Origin: Aplidium turbinatum
Taxonomy: Eukaryota > Chordata > Ascidiacea > Aplousobranchia > Polyclinidae
Reading direction: 5' to 3'
Length of the DNA: 64,000 nt
Assembly (NCBI GenBank): GCA_918807975.1
Contig: OU964928.1
Coordinates: 13,971,823-14,035,822 of the forward strand
Part shown: in pieces, positions 11,188 through 59,479 of the stretch
Layout of the letters: every line of letters begins with the position of its first letter
Position numbering within the stretch: the first letter of the stretch is position 1
Notes under the pieces: model-generated
What the model saw: the letters and a program-made list of their open reading frames with translations, nothing else
Databases searched by the model: none
Told to the model about the DNA's origin: nothing
Position numbers and translations under genes: made by a program

Positions 11188-11819
11188 TTATATTTGGGCA
11201 ATTTCTATAAAAGCGTGCTCATTTGGGCAAATTTACGTTCTGCCCCCCCAAAATGGTTTGGTCTCGTACGGCTATGTTGACCCCACCCAAGAGTGTTCTT
11301 TTTTTGCAGTTTATGTTTTTATGTATAAATAAATGCATTAACAATGTTGATGTAGAGTACATTGTATATACAGTATTTATTATTGAAGGTGGCCATTGAA
11401 TTGATGACCCTTTGTGATGTTTATTTGCTGTCTCCTTTCCATTCATTAAGAATTGTTGGTTAATTAATTCCTTCGACCTGCATGGTTAGTAATAGGACTG
11501 TACTTATTAACTGTAAAAGTAAACGTGATTGATGGATCCATTTTCATCAGAATGATTTACTTTTGCAACAACTGTTCTAATGTTAACTAGAAGTAAAAGA
11601 AGAAACAAATTAATTGTTTTCTTTCTTCACTGATGTTTAAATGTATTGGGAGTTCTCAAAGTATAAACTTTGATCATATTCAGTCATTCCATTTGTGCAA
11701 AGTCTCTTCATTATTGTGTTATTTTACTTATCTATTTATTTGTTCATTGTTTTGAAGCTGTCTGAAGAATTAACTCACTCTGACATTTTTATATGCGCCC
11801 TATGGTATGTTGTTTTTAG
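11188..11819. other. AT-rich DNA upstream of the first recognised NFATC2IP exon
   Basis: No exon could be supported. TTTGGGCA motifs occur near 11195 and 11220. If the gene's earlier exons lie here they are too short or disordered in sequence to recognise. Confidence 0.5.
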
Positions 11820-14800
11820 ATTTACCTCAACGTCCTGTTCAAAGAGAAAAAATTCCTTCTGATGTGACTTCAAACATTAATCAGGTTGTAGAAAACTACC
11901 AATCAGATGAAGATGTACAGTTTGTTGATCAAATGCAAGTTGTATTACATTGTATATAGCAATGGATGGTTGATTGATACATCTTGTGTTTATGACTTCA
12001 ACACCTAGGCTATTAATTATACTTGCTACGGAAAGTTGATGTCACCATTAGAAACAAAGTCAATTTATTATAAACGATTTGTAGCTTGCAGACCAATAAA
12101 TGATAAAGGCTTGTCTTGCTTATCAGGCATAGCTGATGTGAATTACAATCAATGAAAGTGGTAACACTGGTAGCTTGTTTAAATATTTCAATACCGGCAC
12201 TCGTTGAAAACAAATGATAATACTGTAATCACTGGACCACTATTTTTGTAAAGGTTATCAGGCATTTGTTCTTAGGAGTCCAGTCATATTGCAGCCGGTG
12301 ACCCCCCCACCAGAGGTAACACAGTGTTTATCTCCAAAATGCCGAAGTCGGCTTCAAAAGAAGAGGAAGAAACTTTTAAGGTACGGTAATGCTTTTTGCT
12401 TCTATAACCATTCTTATAATTTGTCATGATTTAATTTCTCATCATCATCATCATAATCCATCGTCGGTTTGTTCCCCACTAGTGGGGGTGGCCTATTGTT
12501 TCCGTGCAGCAATTGTCTTAATCCCTTTTCTCCATTTCACCCTGTCCCTTGCATCTTCCTCCTTCAGTCCGACTTTTTTAAACTCATCCTTCACTTGTTG
12601 TTTCCACGTTCTTCTTGGACGACTCCTGCTTCCCATATTGAATAGGCCTAGCTAAAGACTCTTTTAATAGACTGTGACCATGGCCACAAGCTTTTCATTC
12701 GTCTGAAGGTGCGACTTCTTAAAGTGTTACTGTGGTCTATTCTCCCGTATGGTTGTGAGACATGGACCTTTACGTCAGAAACTAGGCGTAACACTAAATC
12801 AGCTGAAATATGGTTTTATAGAAGTATTGATCAGCATAACTCAAAGGTAAACTCAAATTTTTCGGTTACATCACCAGAAAAGAAAAGCTTGAAGATCTCT
12901 GTCGAAGCAGTCGCCTTCTTGGGAAATTTTGTCATGGCAGACAACTAATCACATTTGTATCTAACTTTTAACAAAATTAATCAATCAGCCAACCAAGAGC
13001 ACTTCAATGGGATAGTTGGGATACTGCACAACATAGGAAATGCTGGAAAAAATTATGAACTCATCCAGTTCATCACAGGCCACATCGGCTATAGGATATG
13101 ATACTGTAGTAGTTTCCCATATTCGAGGGTTGAATGTCAGCAAGTGTCTATTTTGTCTGGTGACATTTCTCCATGCCAACTGGTGCTGAGGATTGATGAA
13201 GATGAGATCTACCGAGTGCACTGCAGATCCTCCCAAATGTCGACTGGTCAACGCTTATTACTTATTAGGTTGTTGTAGTGGGTTATTTAAAAAGAGTGAA
13301 TATTTTTGCTGCTTGATACGATTAGTTTTACGGATGCAGTAGTCGTAAAAAATTTGATATTGTTGTCTCAAAATTGGAACAGTTGGAAAACAAGCCGATT
13401 CATTTCCTTTTCGTGCGAGTGAAAAGCAACGATCAAGGCAGTGAAGTTATCGAAATAAAACGCAAAAATCATGATCTAAAGCAGAGTGGAAACCCGCTAT
13501 CAGTTTACCTCGTTTTGCTAATTACTTACATTCAAATCGGTAACAACGGCGAAGTGTTTTCTCTTCTGTTATTTATCGAGAGTCTTTATAGTCTTCTATC
13601 GAATACCGTGGCGTATATACTCGAGTATAGGTCGAGATGTTCGCAAGTGATTTTTACCTCAAAAAGACAGGTTTGACTTATACACGGGACAAGCTGTTGT
13701 CTCCAGCTCGGCAGTTTTCAAAATGAACGCATTTTTGGTGCGGCAAAATCATTGTTGTGTCATAGTTTCAACTCGATAAAGTTTGCTACAATCGATTTCA
13801 TGTTTGAAGTCACAAAAAATCTAACGGACGTTTGGATAACTCGTAAAATGAGAATATACATTCAACTTCGCATTCGCTTTTTCGCTACCACGCCTTTTGA
13901 CTTTGAAGTTGCTCCTCACGCGCGGGAAGATAAGCAGTGTGTGACTGTGAGCGTGCGCGTCTGAGTACTGTAGTAATTCTCGTTCCAGAGAAAGTCATGC
14001 GATCAGCTGCTGTTTTGCGGGCAAGAGCAACGTAGGCTGTTTTTCGCTTTCGGCATTCTTTATGTCCGTTTAAATGATCTAAATCTCTCTCAAAGTATTT
14101 TATCTTTGAAACACCACTTGTAATAGCCATTTTCGTTGCCCCCCAACCATAAATTTACCAGGGGCGCCGCCCCCGGAAGTCGGCGCGTATGATTGTGACA
14201 TAGGTGTGCCCTACAAATACATTTTTAAGCACCCCTATTTTTGGCCGAACGTTTTGTGATGGTGACTTTTCGGAACTTGTTCAATAGTGGCTTGAGCACT
14301 CACATAAACATTGCAGAGTCTGAACTTGTTAGTTTTATCAAATGATATCAACAAAAACTGAGGGGACGAGGCATATATTGTCCTGTCTGTCTGTGGAGGC
14401 GTCACCCCATGCATCTGCCTAATCAACATGTGACCATTATTGTAGTATGTATCTACCTTTCAAAATTGTGTATTGAAAACAATTCAATATTTTATGATTG
14501 TTGCAGCAATCTTGAATCTGTTTTGTTCCAAGCTAAGCAAGACCAGTTAAACCAGTCAGCCGAGGTTGATCTTGCATCACTAGATTCCAGTATAACCCAT
14601 GATATCACGATGGTTAAAGTTCGGTTTCATTCTCAAGTGTACAAGTATCCTTTGAGTAAGGTACTGCGTTTATTTTATAAAGTATCAAGGTAATCTGTAA
14701 AATAATGTACAATTGCACATCCATGTCACCATCACCCATTTATTATGAGGGTTGGATGCACCACCAGTCCAGCAGGTTATTTACCGATGAAGCAAAAGAG

Positions 14801-16298
14801 CTAATTAAATAGCTTCGCTTCATCCTCGGAATATTGCCACAAAGTTTATATTATCTTGCACTGCGCATATATCTTTGTTTATCAGTGTTGAATTCTTCAC
14901 AATTTTTTTTTAATTGACACTTGTGGTCGATGCAAAAGTGATCCATTTTTTTTTAAAACAAGAGAATGCAAGCTGCAAACAAATATAAAAGCACCTAACC
15001 TACAACTCGAAGTAAAATGATGGAGGTATAGTTAAAAGAACTATAAGTTTTATAGACTTTCAAGAAATAGGTTTACACGATCCTTTATAAAGGTTCATGC
15101 TGGAAGGTTGTAAAGTCTTTGTTTGTTTAATTTCAGGATGCTTCTTTTCGAGAAATTTTTAATCAGCTTGCTAAAGATACCAAAACCGATAAAAATCTTT
15201 TATTGCTTGTTCTAAATGATCAGCAGGTTGATATAGACGACACACCAAACAGTATTGGTCTCTCTGTCGTCGATTTCATTGGTAAGCAACTAAGCATTTA
15301 TAGTTGAAGCTAATGCCTTTTGTTAGAATTTAAGAAGTATTATATATAATTACTACATAGACAGCTTTTTAAACGTTTTAACAATTTACTCACCTGTGCC
15401 AGATCATGTTTACTTCTGAAAAATGTCCGTTAACGTATATTTGATTGCATGCTTTTCTGCACATTGCAAACTTGTCTCAATATTTTGTGATAGTGTATTT
15501 CAGAAAATGGAACAGTCCAGCGTAAATTTACTGGTTTGAAAACTTTACGTCAAATCAGAACACAAGCTTGAATGTTAAATTGTGAATGTAACACAAGAAT
15601 GAATAAAAACAGAGAGAGACTGTTATAGTGTTAAACTGAATAGAATGAATGAATGTTAAACTGTAGTCTTACTGCTTCATGCTGACCAAAAAACTGTTGT
15701 TTTCAAGAAAGTCTCGAATTTTTCGAGGTTTTCTAAATCTGAAATAATTTAGCATAATTTCCAAATTTGATATTTTTAGATGCAGTTGTTTTAGACAGCG
15801 CAGCATTGCAAAAAAGTAGAAAAGAAAGCGGGAATCGTGTTAATTGTATCAATATCCACTTTCAATGCAAGTTTGAAAAGCACAGAAAAACATATTCAGT
15901 AAACAAAGTAAGAGATTGTTTTAGTGTACTGTAATGTCGTTAAAGCTGGCTGGAAGTAAACGTATGATAGGCTATCACTTGTATGTATAAAACATGGACC
16001 ATGGTATTAGAATAAAAATAAATAGGATAGATTTAAAATACGACTGTGGATGTTACAGTTTCATCAGTTTGAACTGCAGTGTCTCTAACTCTTAACTTCA
16101 AGTTCAATCTGTTTTGCTCTACAGTTTGAAGTTTTCTATGAAACAATGAAGAAATGCGCCAACGATCTGGACCACGATGTTGCAAAGTTACGGTTTGTTT
16201 TTGATGGTGACGTCATCGATGGTACCAAGACTGCTGATCAACTCCAAATGGAAAATGATGATTGTCTGGACGTCATGCGAATTAACAAAAAATTATGA
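11820..16298 (+). CDS. NFATC2IP: NFATC2-interacting protein / Rad60-like, 3' six exons (5' part not found)
   Basis: Exons 11820-11938, 12262-12380, 14507-14660, 15137-15281, 15780-15907 and 16125-16298 (TGA). Phases agree throughout (entry phase 1), giving 280 codons. The C-terminus holds two SUMO-like domains in series: the first from ITMVKVRFHSQVYKYPLSK (exon 3) through exon 4, the second from VNCINIHFQCKFEKHRKTYS (exon 5) to the end. The second carries LRFVFDGDVIDGTKTADQL then MENDDCLDVMR, the signature seen in NIP45 and SUMO. Exon 2 encodes a basic KKRKK stretch, a possible nuclear signal. The family (NIP45, Rad60, Esc2) binds UBC9 through the second domain and acts in SUMO-dependent genome maintenance. 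Entry at phase 1 requires at least one upstream exon, which I could not find; that N-terminal part is disordered in the family. The first donor (gttgta) is weak. Confidence 0.85.
12437..12950. mobile_element. LINE fragment with 5' inversion (twin-priming structure) in an NFATC2IP intron
   Basis: On the minus strand 12480-12645 encodes a LINE C-terminal tail (RPRRTWKQQVKDEFKKV, then KEEDARDRVKWRKGI, then IAARKQ and a stop), followed by a (TGATGA)-type 3' tail at 12437-12460. Directly beyond, on the plus strand, 12709-12835 encodes the preceding RT/thumb part (LLKVLLWSILPYGCETWTF, then SAEIWFYRS). The two parts belong to one element but face opposite ways, the layout left by twin-primed LINE insertion. 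The sequence style is RTE-like; the exact clade is uncertain. Confidence 0.65.
12951..14506. other. NFATC2IP intron; possible hAT end at about 14191
   Basis: No exon is seen. On the minus strand a sequence starting at 14191 (catacgcgccgacttccggg) resembles the CATAGGCGCC hAT termini of this window and leads into a 76-codon frame (MAITSGVSKIKYFERDL at its start). The partner terminus was not found, so this is only a likely transposon end. Confidence 0.35.
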
Positions 16299-16551
16299 TA
16301 TAACATGGCTTTTCACGTGTCCTGCTACTGAATGGACTGAATGGTATATAACTTTCGTAAACATTCAATAGCGTGGGATGGATGTGTGTCTGCATGAATA
16401 ATTTGAGTAAATAATTAATTCATGATATGCTGCACCAACATACAGAAGAGCACCAACGTCCAACATGGTTCTATGCTCTTCTATATGCTGAACAAAGGAT
16501 CACGTTCTAGCTCCTTGAAGAATTGCGCTTTCGTCGGATTGACAAAATATC

Positions 16552-16557
16552 AATAAA
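16552..16557 (+). terminator. Candidate polyadenylation signal of NFATC2IP
   Basis: An AATAAA hexamer about 250 bases after the stop codon. The AT-rich 3' flank between offers no better canonical signal. Assigned by position only. Confidence 0.35.
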
Positions 16558-16768
16558 TGAAGCTTATCTCTTGCAACATCTTGTGACAGTTGACTTGTTT
16601 TACAATAGAAAAACAAATCGTACTTTGTGACTTCACCTAGCGTGTTAACTGCTTTATTGTAAATGCTTTTTTCCTTCATGATGCCGCGCAATACTGTGTT
16701 CGGCAGATGCCACCAGAAGTACTCAATTGCCCATCTGTTCAACAAAGGACACTATTCCCGTTGACGTA

Positions 16769-19200
16769 CTTTTGTAATCTGCAGGTCGCTGTTGCAAATA
16801 AGGTTTGTTGACCAATCAGAAGGTAAGATTTAACCCAACCGAGAAAAATTTCGCCGAAAAAAGTTTAAGAGAATGGTTTCTCGCAACATTGTTTGTCAAT
16901 ATCGAACTTGGAAAGAATCAGAAGCCTAGTTTTAAAAAAAATTCAACAAAAGTTTGGTAAATATTAGGGTGTCCCACTTTTAGGCGACTTTTCAGGAAAA
17001 TTAGGTTCGGGTCAAATTCTGAATGGATTTTCGTCACTAATTTCAAAAATGACATTATTTTTTCATTATGACGTCATCTTGATGTGCCAGCTAGCGGTTT
17101 TTTGCTATTTTGGCCTTATCACGAATATGGTAAGAGCTAGAGACTTGGAACTTGTGCCAAAATGACCGGAAGGGACGATTTCCTATTTGTTGTCAATACA
17201 ATATGAAACGCTAACTGCAACAGAAAAGGAGTTATTTTGAAAAAATATGTTTTTGCTCATTTTTGGACAAAAAAAAAGAGAAACACGGCAATTTTGCTAC
17301 AGTGATGCTTTTATTTCGATTGTTAAGTTGCTCCACCTTGTTTAGCAATTAAGTACAGTGGTAGTAGTAGTGGTACACACTCTTGAATGTCTCTTCCATG
17401 TAAATGAGATTTATTTTACACACACAAAAGCTTTTTGGAAGGCAAAGTGAAAGGCCCTAATGCATACGAAGATGGTGGTTTGATGAAAATAATTAAGAAA
17501 ATATCAAAACTTAAGCCCCAACATCTGAAAATCCCACAATATTGTAAAGTTTCATCACAGCTATAGCCGCAAATCATTTAAAAGCCAAGACCTTATGGTT
17601 TTCTGAGCACAAGAAAGAAGCTAAGATTCATCTTTTCGGAGCGACCATATGTGTCTTCTTGCTATGGCAGTTCATTTAGTGATGAATGTTCTAGGAAATT
17701 TGAAACCCCTACTTTTTATCGTCAAGAAAGGGCGTTGAATAATGAGTGGTTACTTAACTGCGCGTTGAATAACAACAGCGAGTGGTTACTTAAGATTGCT
17801 GATTTTTGGGTATTGTATTGGGCCTCAAGATATCCGTAAACTTCAACGTATGGTTTCTTTTATTGTTTGTGTTTATTTGCCAGCATTTTTAGTCATCCAT
17901 CTTAAACCTTCCGCTGCTGAAGGTCCCTCAATTGGTACTGCTTACAAGAGATTTATTACTTGCACATAAATCTGTGGATGAACCAGTATTCAACGCTGTT
18001 CTGAAACATTTTGTTAAGCATGCATCCCAATGGTTGAGCCCTAAAAACGTTGCTTTAAGTTCTCCACGCTGAAGCTCCGCCTTTTGCTGCTGATGCGGCA
18101 AGACAGAAAAGTTTTCCAAGAAACGTTGATATCGAGCAGACGCTTATGAAGCGTGACAACTTAAGTGATTTTTTTCTCCGAAGAAAGTAAGATGGCTCCA
18201 CGCATTGCATGTTTTTCATCTCCATCAGTGTTTTTAGGTATGATCAACAACAACAATCGAGAAACAGAGCGCTTTATTGGCAGACTGAAACGGGTTGTGA
18301 ACGGCTTGATTCGAGATGACCAAGATGATTTGGCCAAAACAGATTTGCGCATTTGTGCTGCTTTGCACAGTATGGTGCGATAAATAATCCCATTAAACTG
18401 TGTTGTGTTGTTGAATGGTGGTTTTGTTTGATAGATCTTTGAACGAAATGATCAAAGGTTTAAAGTTAGCTAGTAGCTATTAGTAATTGCAATATGCATG
18501 TAAAAATCAATGCTGAGGTATATAATCAATTGCAAATACAATATGCTAGACTAACTACCACTGTACTTAATTGTTAAACAATGTGGTGCAGCACAGCAAC
18601 TTAACAACCGAAATAAAAGCGTAACAGTAGCAAAATTGCCGTGTTTCTCATATTTTTGTCCAAAATGAGCAAAAGCATGTTTTTTCAAAATAACTTCTTT
18701 TCTGTTGCAGTTAGCGTTTCATATTGTATTGACAACAAATAGGAAGTCGTCCCTTCCAGTCATTTTGGCACAAGTTCCAAGTCTCTAGCTCTTGCCATAT
18801 TCGTGATAAGGCCAAAATAGCAAAAATCCGCTAGCTGGCACATCAAGATGACGTCATAATGAAAAAATAATGTCATTTTTGAAATCAGTGACGAAAATCC
18901 ATTCAGAATTTGACCCGAACCTAATTTTCCTGAAAAGTCGCCTAAAAGTGGGACACCCTAGTAAATATGGTTTGCGTACAAATTTTCGATGCAAACTTTT
19001 CAGGTTAGCTACTTGTCATATTTATCAAAGCGTGTTGCTGGCATGCTTTTGGAAACTTCGATATTATAGGCAAATGTTGCGAGTTGTGAGAAACCTGATT
19101 TACTAAACTTTTCCCCGTGAAATTTCCTGAAGTCGCGTTGAATCCTGCCTTCTGATCGGTCAAAACAATCCATCTGTTGCAGCTACCTGCAGGTTACAAA
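16769..19200. mobile_element. Older foldback/hAT-type element enclosing another element
   Basis: Terminal inverted repeats TTTGTAAYCTGCAGGT at both ends, then imperfectly paired arms (16769-16930 with 19020-19200, including 'accaatcagaagg' against 'ccttctgatcggt'). The flanks gacgtact (16761-16768) and tacgcact (19201-19208) match at 6 of 8 positions, consistent with an old 8-bp duplication. Confidence 0.6.
16965..18960. mobile_element. hAT-type transposon D with ~410-bp inverted arms
   Basis: Termini TAGGGTGTCCCACTTTTAGG at both ends, nearly identical arms 16965-17375 and 18545-18960, and the exact 8-bp duplication gtaaatat at 16957-16964 and 18961-18968. It sits inside the element 16769-19200. 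The inner 1.2 kb holds frames up to 72 codons, for example 18165-18383 (INNNNRETERFIGRLKRVVN), perhaps decayed remains of a transposase or a captured gene; no family could be named. Confidence 0.82.
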
Positions 19201-19206
19201 TACGCA

Positions 19207-19744
19207 CTTAGGCCTCCAAGCTCCTTTATTTTTCCGGCGACCAAGCGTGGCCGACCCGAGCTCCTTTCCGGCGGCCAAATTCTTGCGCTCGGCAACCAAA
19301 ATATAAAAAAATCGTGCTTTTTAAAAATTCGTTAATATCGTGTCTTTGCGTTCATTCAGGTTACAACAACGCAAACAAGGCCCTTAAAAACATGTTTGAA
19401 GTTGTAAAAAAAATGTACAACTTCCCAACTCGATGTAAAGCTAGCCTTCGACTTTTTATATGTAGGCTTATAGCTTTTGTGTCACTTTTATCAGCAATAT
19501 TTCTCGTCGTCGTGTGGGAGACTTTGTTGTGTTTATGAAAAAAGGTTGCGAGTAAACAGAAAAAAAGTTTCACGTACTAACACGAGTGGAGAAAAAGTTT
19601 AAGACACAAATGCAAGTGGAGAAAAAAAAAGCTTTAAATACCAACGCAGAGGAATAATTCTGGCTTGTAGAAGCCGACGACCAAACATGACCTACCGGCG
19701 CGGTAGTTTCGAAGGCCATTTAACAACTTCTTGGAGGCTTGTGT
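19207..19744. repeat. Possible MITE with GCCTCCAAG ends
   Basis: 'aggcctccaag' near 19209 and 'cttggaggctt' near 19728-19740 face each other, with 'ccggcgacc'-like and 'ccgacgacc' blocks inside both ends. No clear target duplication. The frames inside (74 and 70 codons) are antisense overlaps without domain content. Confidence 0.35.
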
Positions 19745-20058
19745 ACAGTTTTTTTTTTGGAATGCTGCAGCCAATCAGGCCTGTGCCTATCTGCTTTTAT
19801 TCTGCCTTTCAATGATTAGTAGATTTCTCTGTATGAAATCATAAAGAACTTGCAACTTTGTCATTATGCGTATGCCTACGACAGCAATTGATTGTTTTGG
19901 TGTGTTGTAAATACATGATTAAATGTTTTCGTGCAGCTCTTTTCACTCAAGCTTGTTGTGCAGAATTTTGTCACGAATTTCTATCGTAACGCTGTGTAAC
20001 CTAACCCACACACTTATTGACACATTTATACTTTTTGTTATTGTATTTTGTGAAATAG

Positions 20059-20173
20059 CCCCGCTGAAGGGAGATGCTCTCCATTTAGCGGCACCTAGCG
20101 GATGAATTAATTTGCAGGCAAAAACATTACCTAAAATAAAAACTTCACTACGGCTGCATCAAAGACGGGATGT
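20059..20173 (+). repeat. 5'-truncated copy of a tRNA-derived SINE
   Basis: Shares the body blocks 'agcggcacctag', 'aaaacttcact' and 'gcatcaa' in order with the fuller SINE copy at 52049-52385. The tRNA-like head is missing. Confidence 0.55.
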
Positions 20174-20434
20174 GTGATTTAAATCCTTAGCAATTATTAT
20201 GAGGCTTCAAATGTGATAAGTAAGCTTTCAAAAGAGGCTCTCTATGCTGAGGATCAAGGTTTCCACACCCAAACAAATTGGTAGCTGTGACAGTGTTATT
20301 AGTTTATTTTAACAATTCTTTATACCCTGATCAATTGCTTGTGAAAATCTTTATCTTTGGACTGAGAAAGTTTCTTTTCAAGCTTAATCCTGGCAGTTTC
20401 GCATTCTTGTAGAAGATTTAAACTACTAACGCAA

Positions 20435-20652
20435 GCTCGTTCACCGAGATTGGCAGAGTACAGCTTCCGGTACAGTTGAAGTGTTGTTGCCGGAAAATTA
20501 TTCTATCCATTATGTGCCGCTGAATGGAGAGCAGTCCTTGAAATGCGTTGATCAAGCGCACACCCCGAGAGCCGAACCAGTTCCGCTTGATATTGAAGTT
20601 TCTTTATTCATAAAGGCATGTTCTTGACTAACTGAGCTATGGGGGCAATTGC
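20435..20652 (-). repeat. tRNA-derived SINE, minus orientation
   Basis: On the minus strand: box A-like 'tagctcagttag' near 20645, box B-like 'ggttcggctctc' near 20570, then 'ggtgtgcgcttgatcaacgc', 'attcagcggcac', 'ggcaacaacacttcaa' and 'caatctcggt'. All blocks recur in the same order at 52049-52385. It is not a functional tRNA gene: the span from box A to box B carries an insertion and no acceptor-stem pairing is visible. Confidence 0.7.
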
Positions 20653-21447
20653 TTTTCTAACTCTGGTTTGTTACAGCAAATAAGTGAAAGTGCACTTTTG
20701 TGTATTTTGTAAGGTAGCTACTTTCAAATTTCTGGTAACAAAATGGACCATTGTTGATCGTTTTGTTTTTGCCTGATTTTGACAACTCGGTACTTTTGTG
20801 CAGCGTGTTTACGGACGGAACATAAATAAAAACGCCGAAGCAGTTTCACATTCCAGCGTCCGAATAGTGATTTGTTTATGTAATTTATTCACTTCAACTT
20901 TCTTTCACTCACTGCACAATGCTCCAATAAAATTCATGCAAAATTTCACGCCTGAGTGATGGCAAACTTGATTGTATTTCATGTTAATGCGAAGTAGCTT
21001 CTACACGTTACAAATGCAATTTAAAAAATTACTTGAAGTAATTACTAAATTAAGAACTATGTTCGGTTATAGCAAAAGTGCAAATAGGTCATGTCAAAAG
21101 TAAAGTAGAAATAACAAATACAGTCATGGTTTCTGAATTGTAAATCAGTAAGACACAGAGTATATGAAAAGTTTTCATACCGTAACCCATTGAAATAGAT
21201 CTGTCATTCTGTAGGTCTACGCATGAATCACGATTGAATTGTTATCTAAAAATGCTCTACAAAGCAATGCACTGCTACTTGACAGCACTGTAGGCTACTT
21301 AAAACCATTCAACAGTTTTGCAGTGTTGTGCTCGCCCACATTTTGTGCATGGGAGCTATGGTTATTTTAAAGCTACGCAACAATGCAGTTTTAAGAACTC
21401 GGCCTGTTGCTCGAAACATTTTCTTGCTGTGATATCGGTGCTCAAAA
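20653..21447 (-). other. Presumed 3' UTR and flank of the mucin gene
   Basis: AT-rich sequence after the mucin stop codon (TAA at 21450-21448, minus). No other gene is seen. The 111-codon plus-strand frame at 21318-21653 overlaps the last exon antisense and has no domain. Confidence 0.45.
20884..20889 (-). terminator. Candidate polyadenylation signal of the mucin gene
   Basis: AATAAA on the minus strand about 560 bases after the stop codon, the first canonical hexamer found. It would place the 3' end just before the SINE cluster. Position-based only. Confidence 0.4.
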
Positions 21448-58082
<36,635 letters not shown>

Positions 58083-58566
58083 GGGTCCAGAAGCCGATAA
58101 CTAAAAATGTGGAAACGTTTAATTCCTAATAATACCAATGCCACTATGCTGCAGTGCAATATTATTACAACGTCAGTTTCATAATCAAATGTTTATTGAA
58201 AGCAAGCGTGAAAACAACGTCACTGAGTGAGAAAAACGAGAATATAATGATGCAGAGTGAATTACTGGTATTTAAAATTATGATTTTATTAATCAAATTG
58301 CAATAAAAATTCTTGGTGTTATGTTCGAGTTTTACATGTAATTTTAAGTTTTGCTACTTGCAATATTTAACTTGTTTATTTTATTATACTGTATTATCAC
58401 CTTAGCAGAAGTATTTAAGATTTACTAAAGTATTATTAACAAATATTGCATTAAAATTGTGGCTTCTATAAAACTGCATTAAGCTTTAGCAGTAACTTAA
58501 AAGCAATTTGTATTTAAGATCTAATTTAACAAATTGATGCAAATTATAAAATTCGATATGACTTAC

Positions 58567-58702
58567 CTGATCAAACCTTTATCTTGTAGTTGAATTTTTT
58601 GTTCAAAGGACAGAAAAAACAACTTTATCTGAAGAAGAAAATTCGAAAAGAGATGCTGAATGGACCAGACCGTCACTTTTCATCAGAAAGTTTGTTTGCA
58701 AT
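58567..58702 (-). other. Mucin gene 5'-UTR exon (start approximate)
   Basis: The donor gtaagt at 58566-58561 ends a leader exon; the matching acceptor lies at 58102-58101, 18 bases before the start codon. The start near 58702 (TCATTGC initiator-like) is placed from the TATA box. Confidence 0.6.
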
Positions 58703-58728
58703 GACTTTTCATTAATCACCTAAGTTTG

Positions 58729-58736
58729 CCTTTATA
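58729..58736 (-). promoter_or_regulatory. TATA box of the mucin gene
   Basis: TATAAAGG on the minus strand, about 30 bases before an initiator-like TCATTGC and 165 bases before the leader donor site. Confidence 0.55.
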
Positions 58737-58744
58737 TTCATTGT

Positions 58745-59470
58745 TTGCTTTTTCTTTGACGGAACAGTTGACGCCCGTATATGCTTTGTAAGAGCACACT
58801 GACAAAATGAGAGCGTGTTTGAACGTCGCTCAGTCAACACAGAAAAATATTCTGATTAGTAATTTTTTTTTAACAAACGAATATTTGCGGCTTATTCAGA
58901 TAGCAACAAACGCCCATAAAGTTTGTTATTAGAAACCTCACTTAACCTAAATATTTGTCATTATCACTTTTTGGAGATTGCAAATAAACGGGAAATGTTA
59001 TGTCTTCAAATTAACGGTTACGGTGTCAGTAGGATTAATTAGATTTGCTTCTGATATGAAAGGTCATGCTCAAGCAATGTTAAATAGGCTACAAGAAGGA
59101 TGTAGCGATGAAGAATTAACAGGTAGCCTACGTCTTGACTACGTCATTACACTGTTACCTTTATGCGCAGCCTACGCAATGCATATGCTTCTTCTTTTAT
59201 CTCTTCCCTGTTCCACAGTGGTTTGACTATTCTACCAATATAATTCTTTTCTTTCTTTGAAATCTGTTCTTTTTATGGTAATCAGAGCGCACAGGATTCC
59301 TTGCAAACTTTACACAATTATGTTATCCCTTTTTCACCCTTTTGTTTATGATCTTATCGTTCCGTGATATTTCTAAAAAAAAGCACAACCTGTTTCAATT
59401 AGGTATGCCTATAAATTTTAGTCCGGGAGCTTGTCACTTATTTGTTACATCGTAAGGTACAAAAGGTTTA
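58745..59470. other. Upstream intergenic DNA
   Basis: Presumed 5' flank of the mucin gene. An 82-codon plus frame at 58978-59226 has no recognisable domain. No repeat ends seen. Confidence 0.5.
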
Positions 59471-59479
59471 AATGTTTTA

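Noticed and set aside
4863-11190. A single large transposon of 6.3 kb
   Set aside because: Four separate exact 8-bp duplications plus the TTA pair show at least six independent elements.
12665-14191. A hAT element bounded by 'actgtgac' (12672) and 'attgtgac' (14192)
   Set aside because: The two octamers match at only 7 of 8 positions and the left side lacks a matching terminus (catggcc against catacgcgcc).
58978-59226. 82-codon plus-strand frame upstream of the mucin gene
   Set aside because: No domain, no signal or coding bias I can see, no splice or promoter context.
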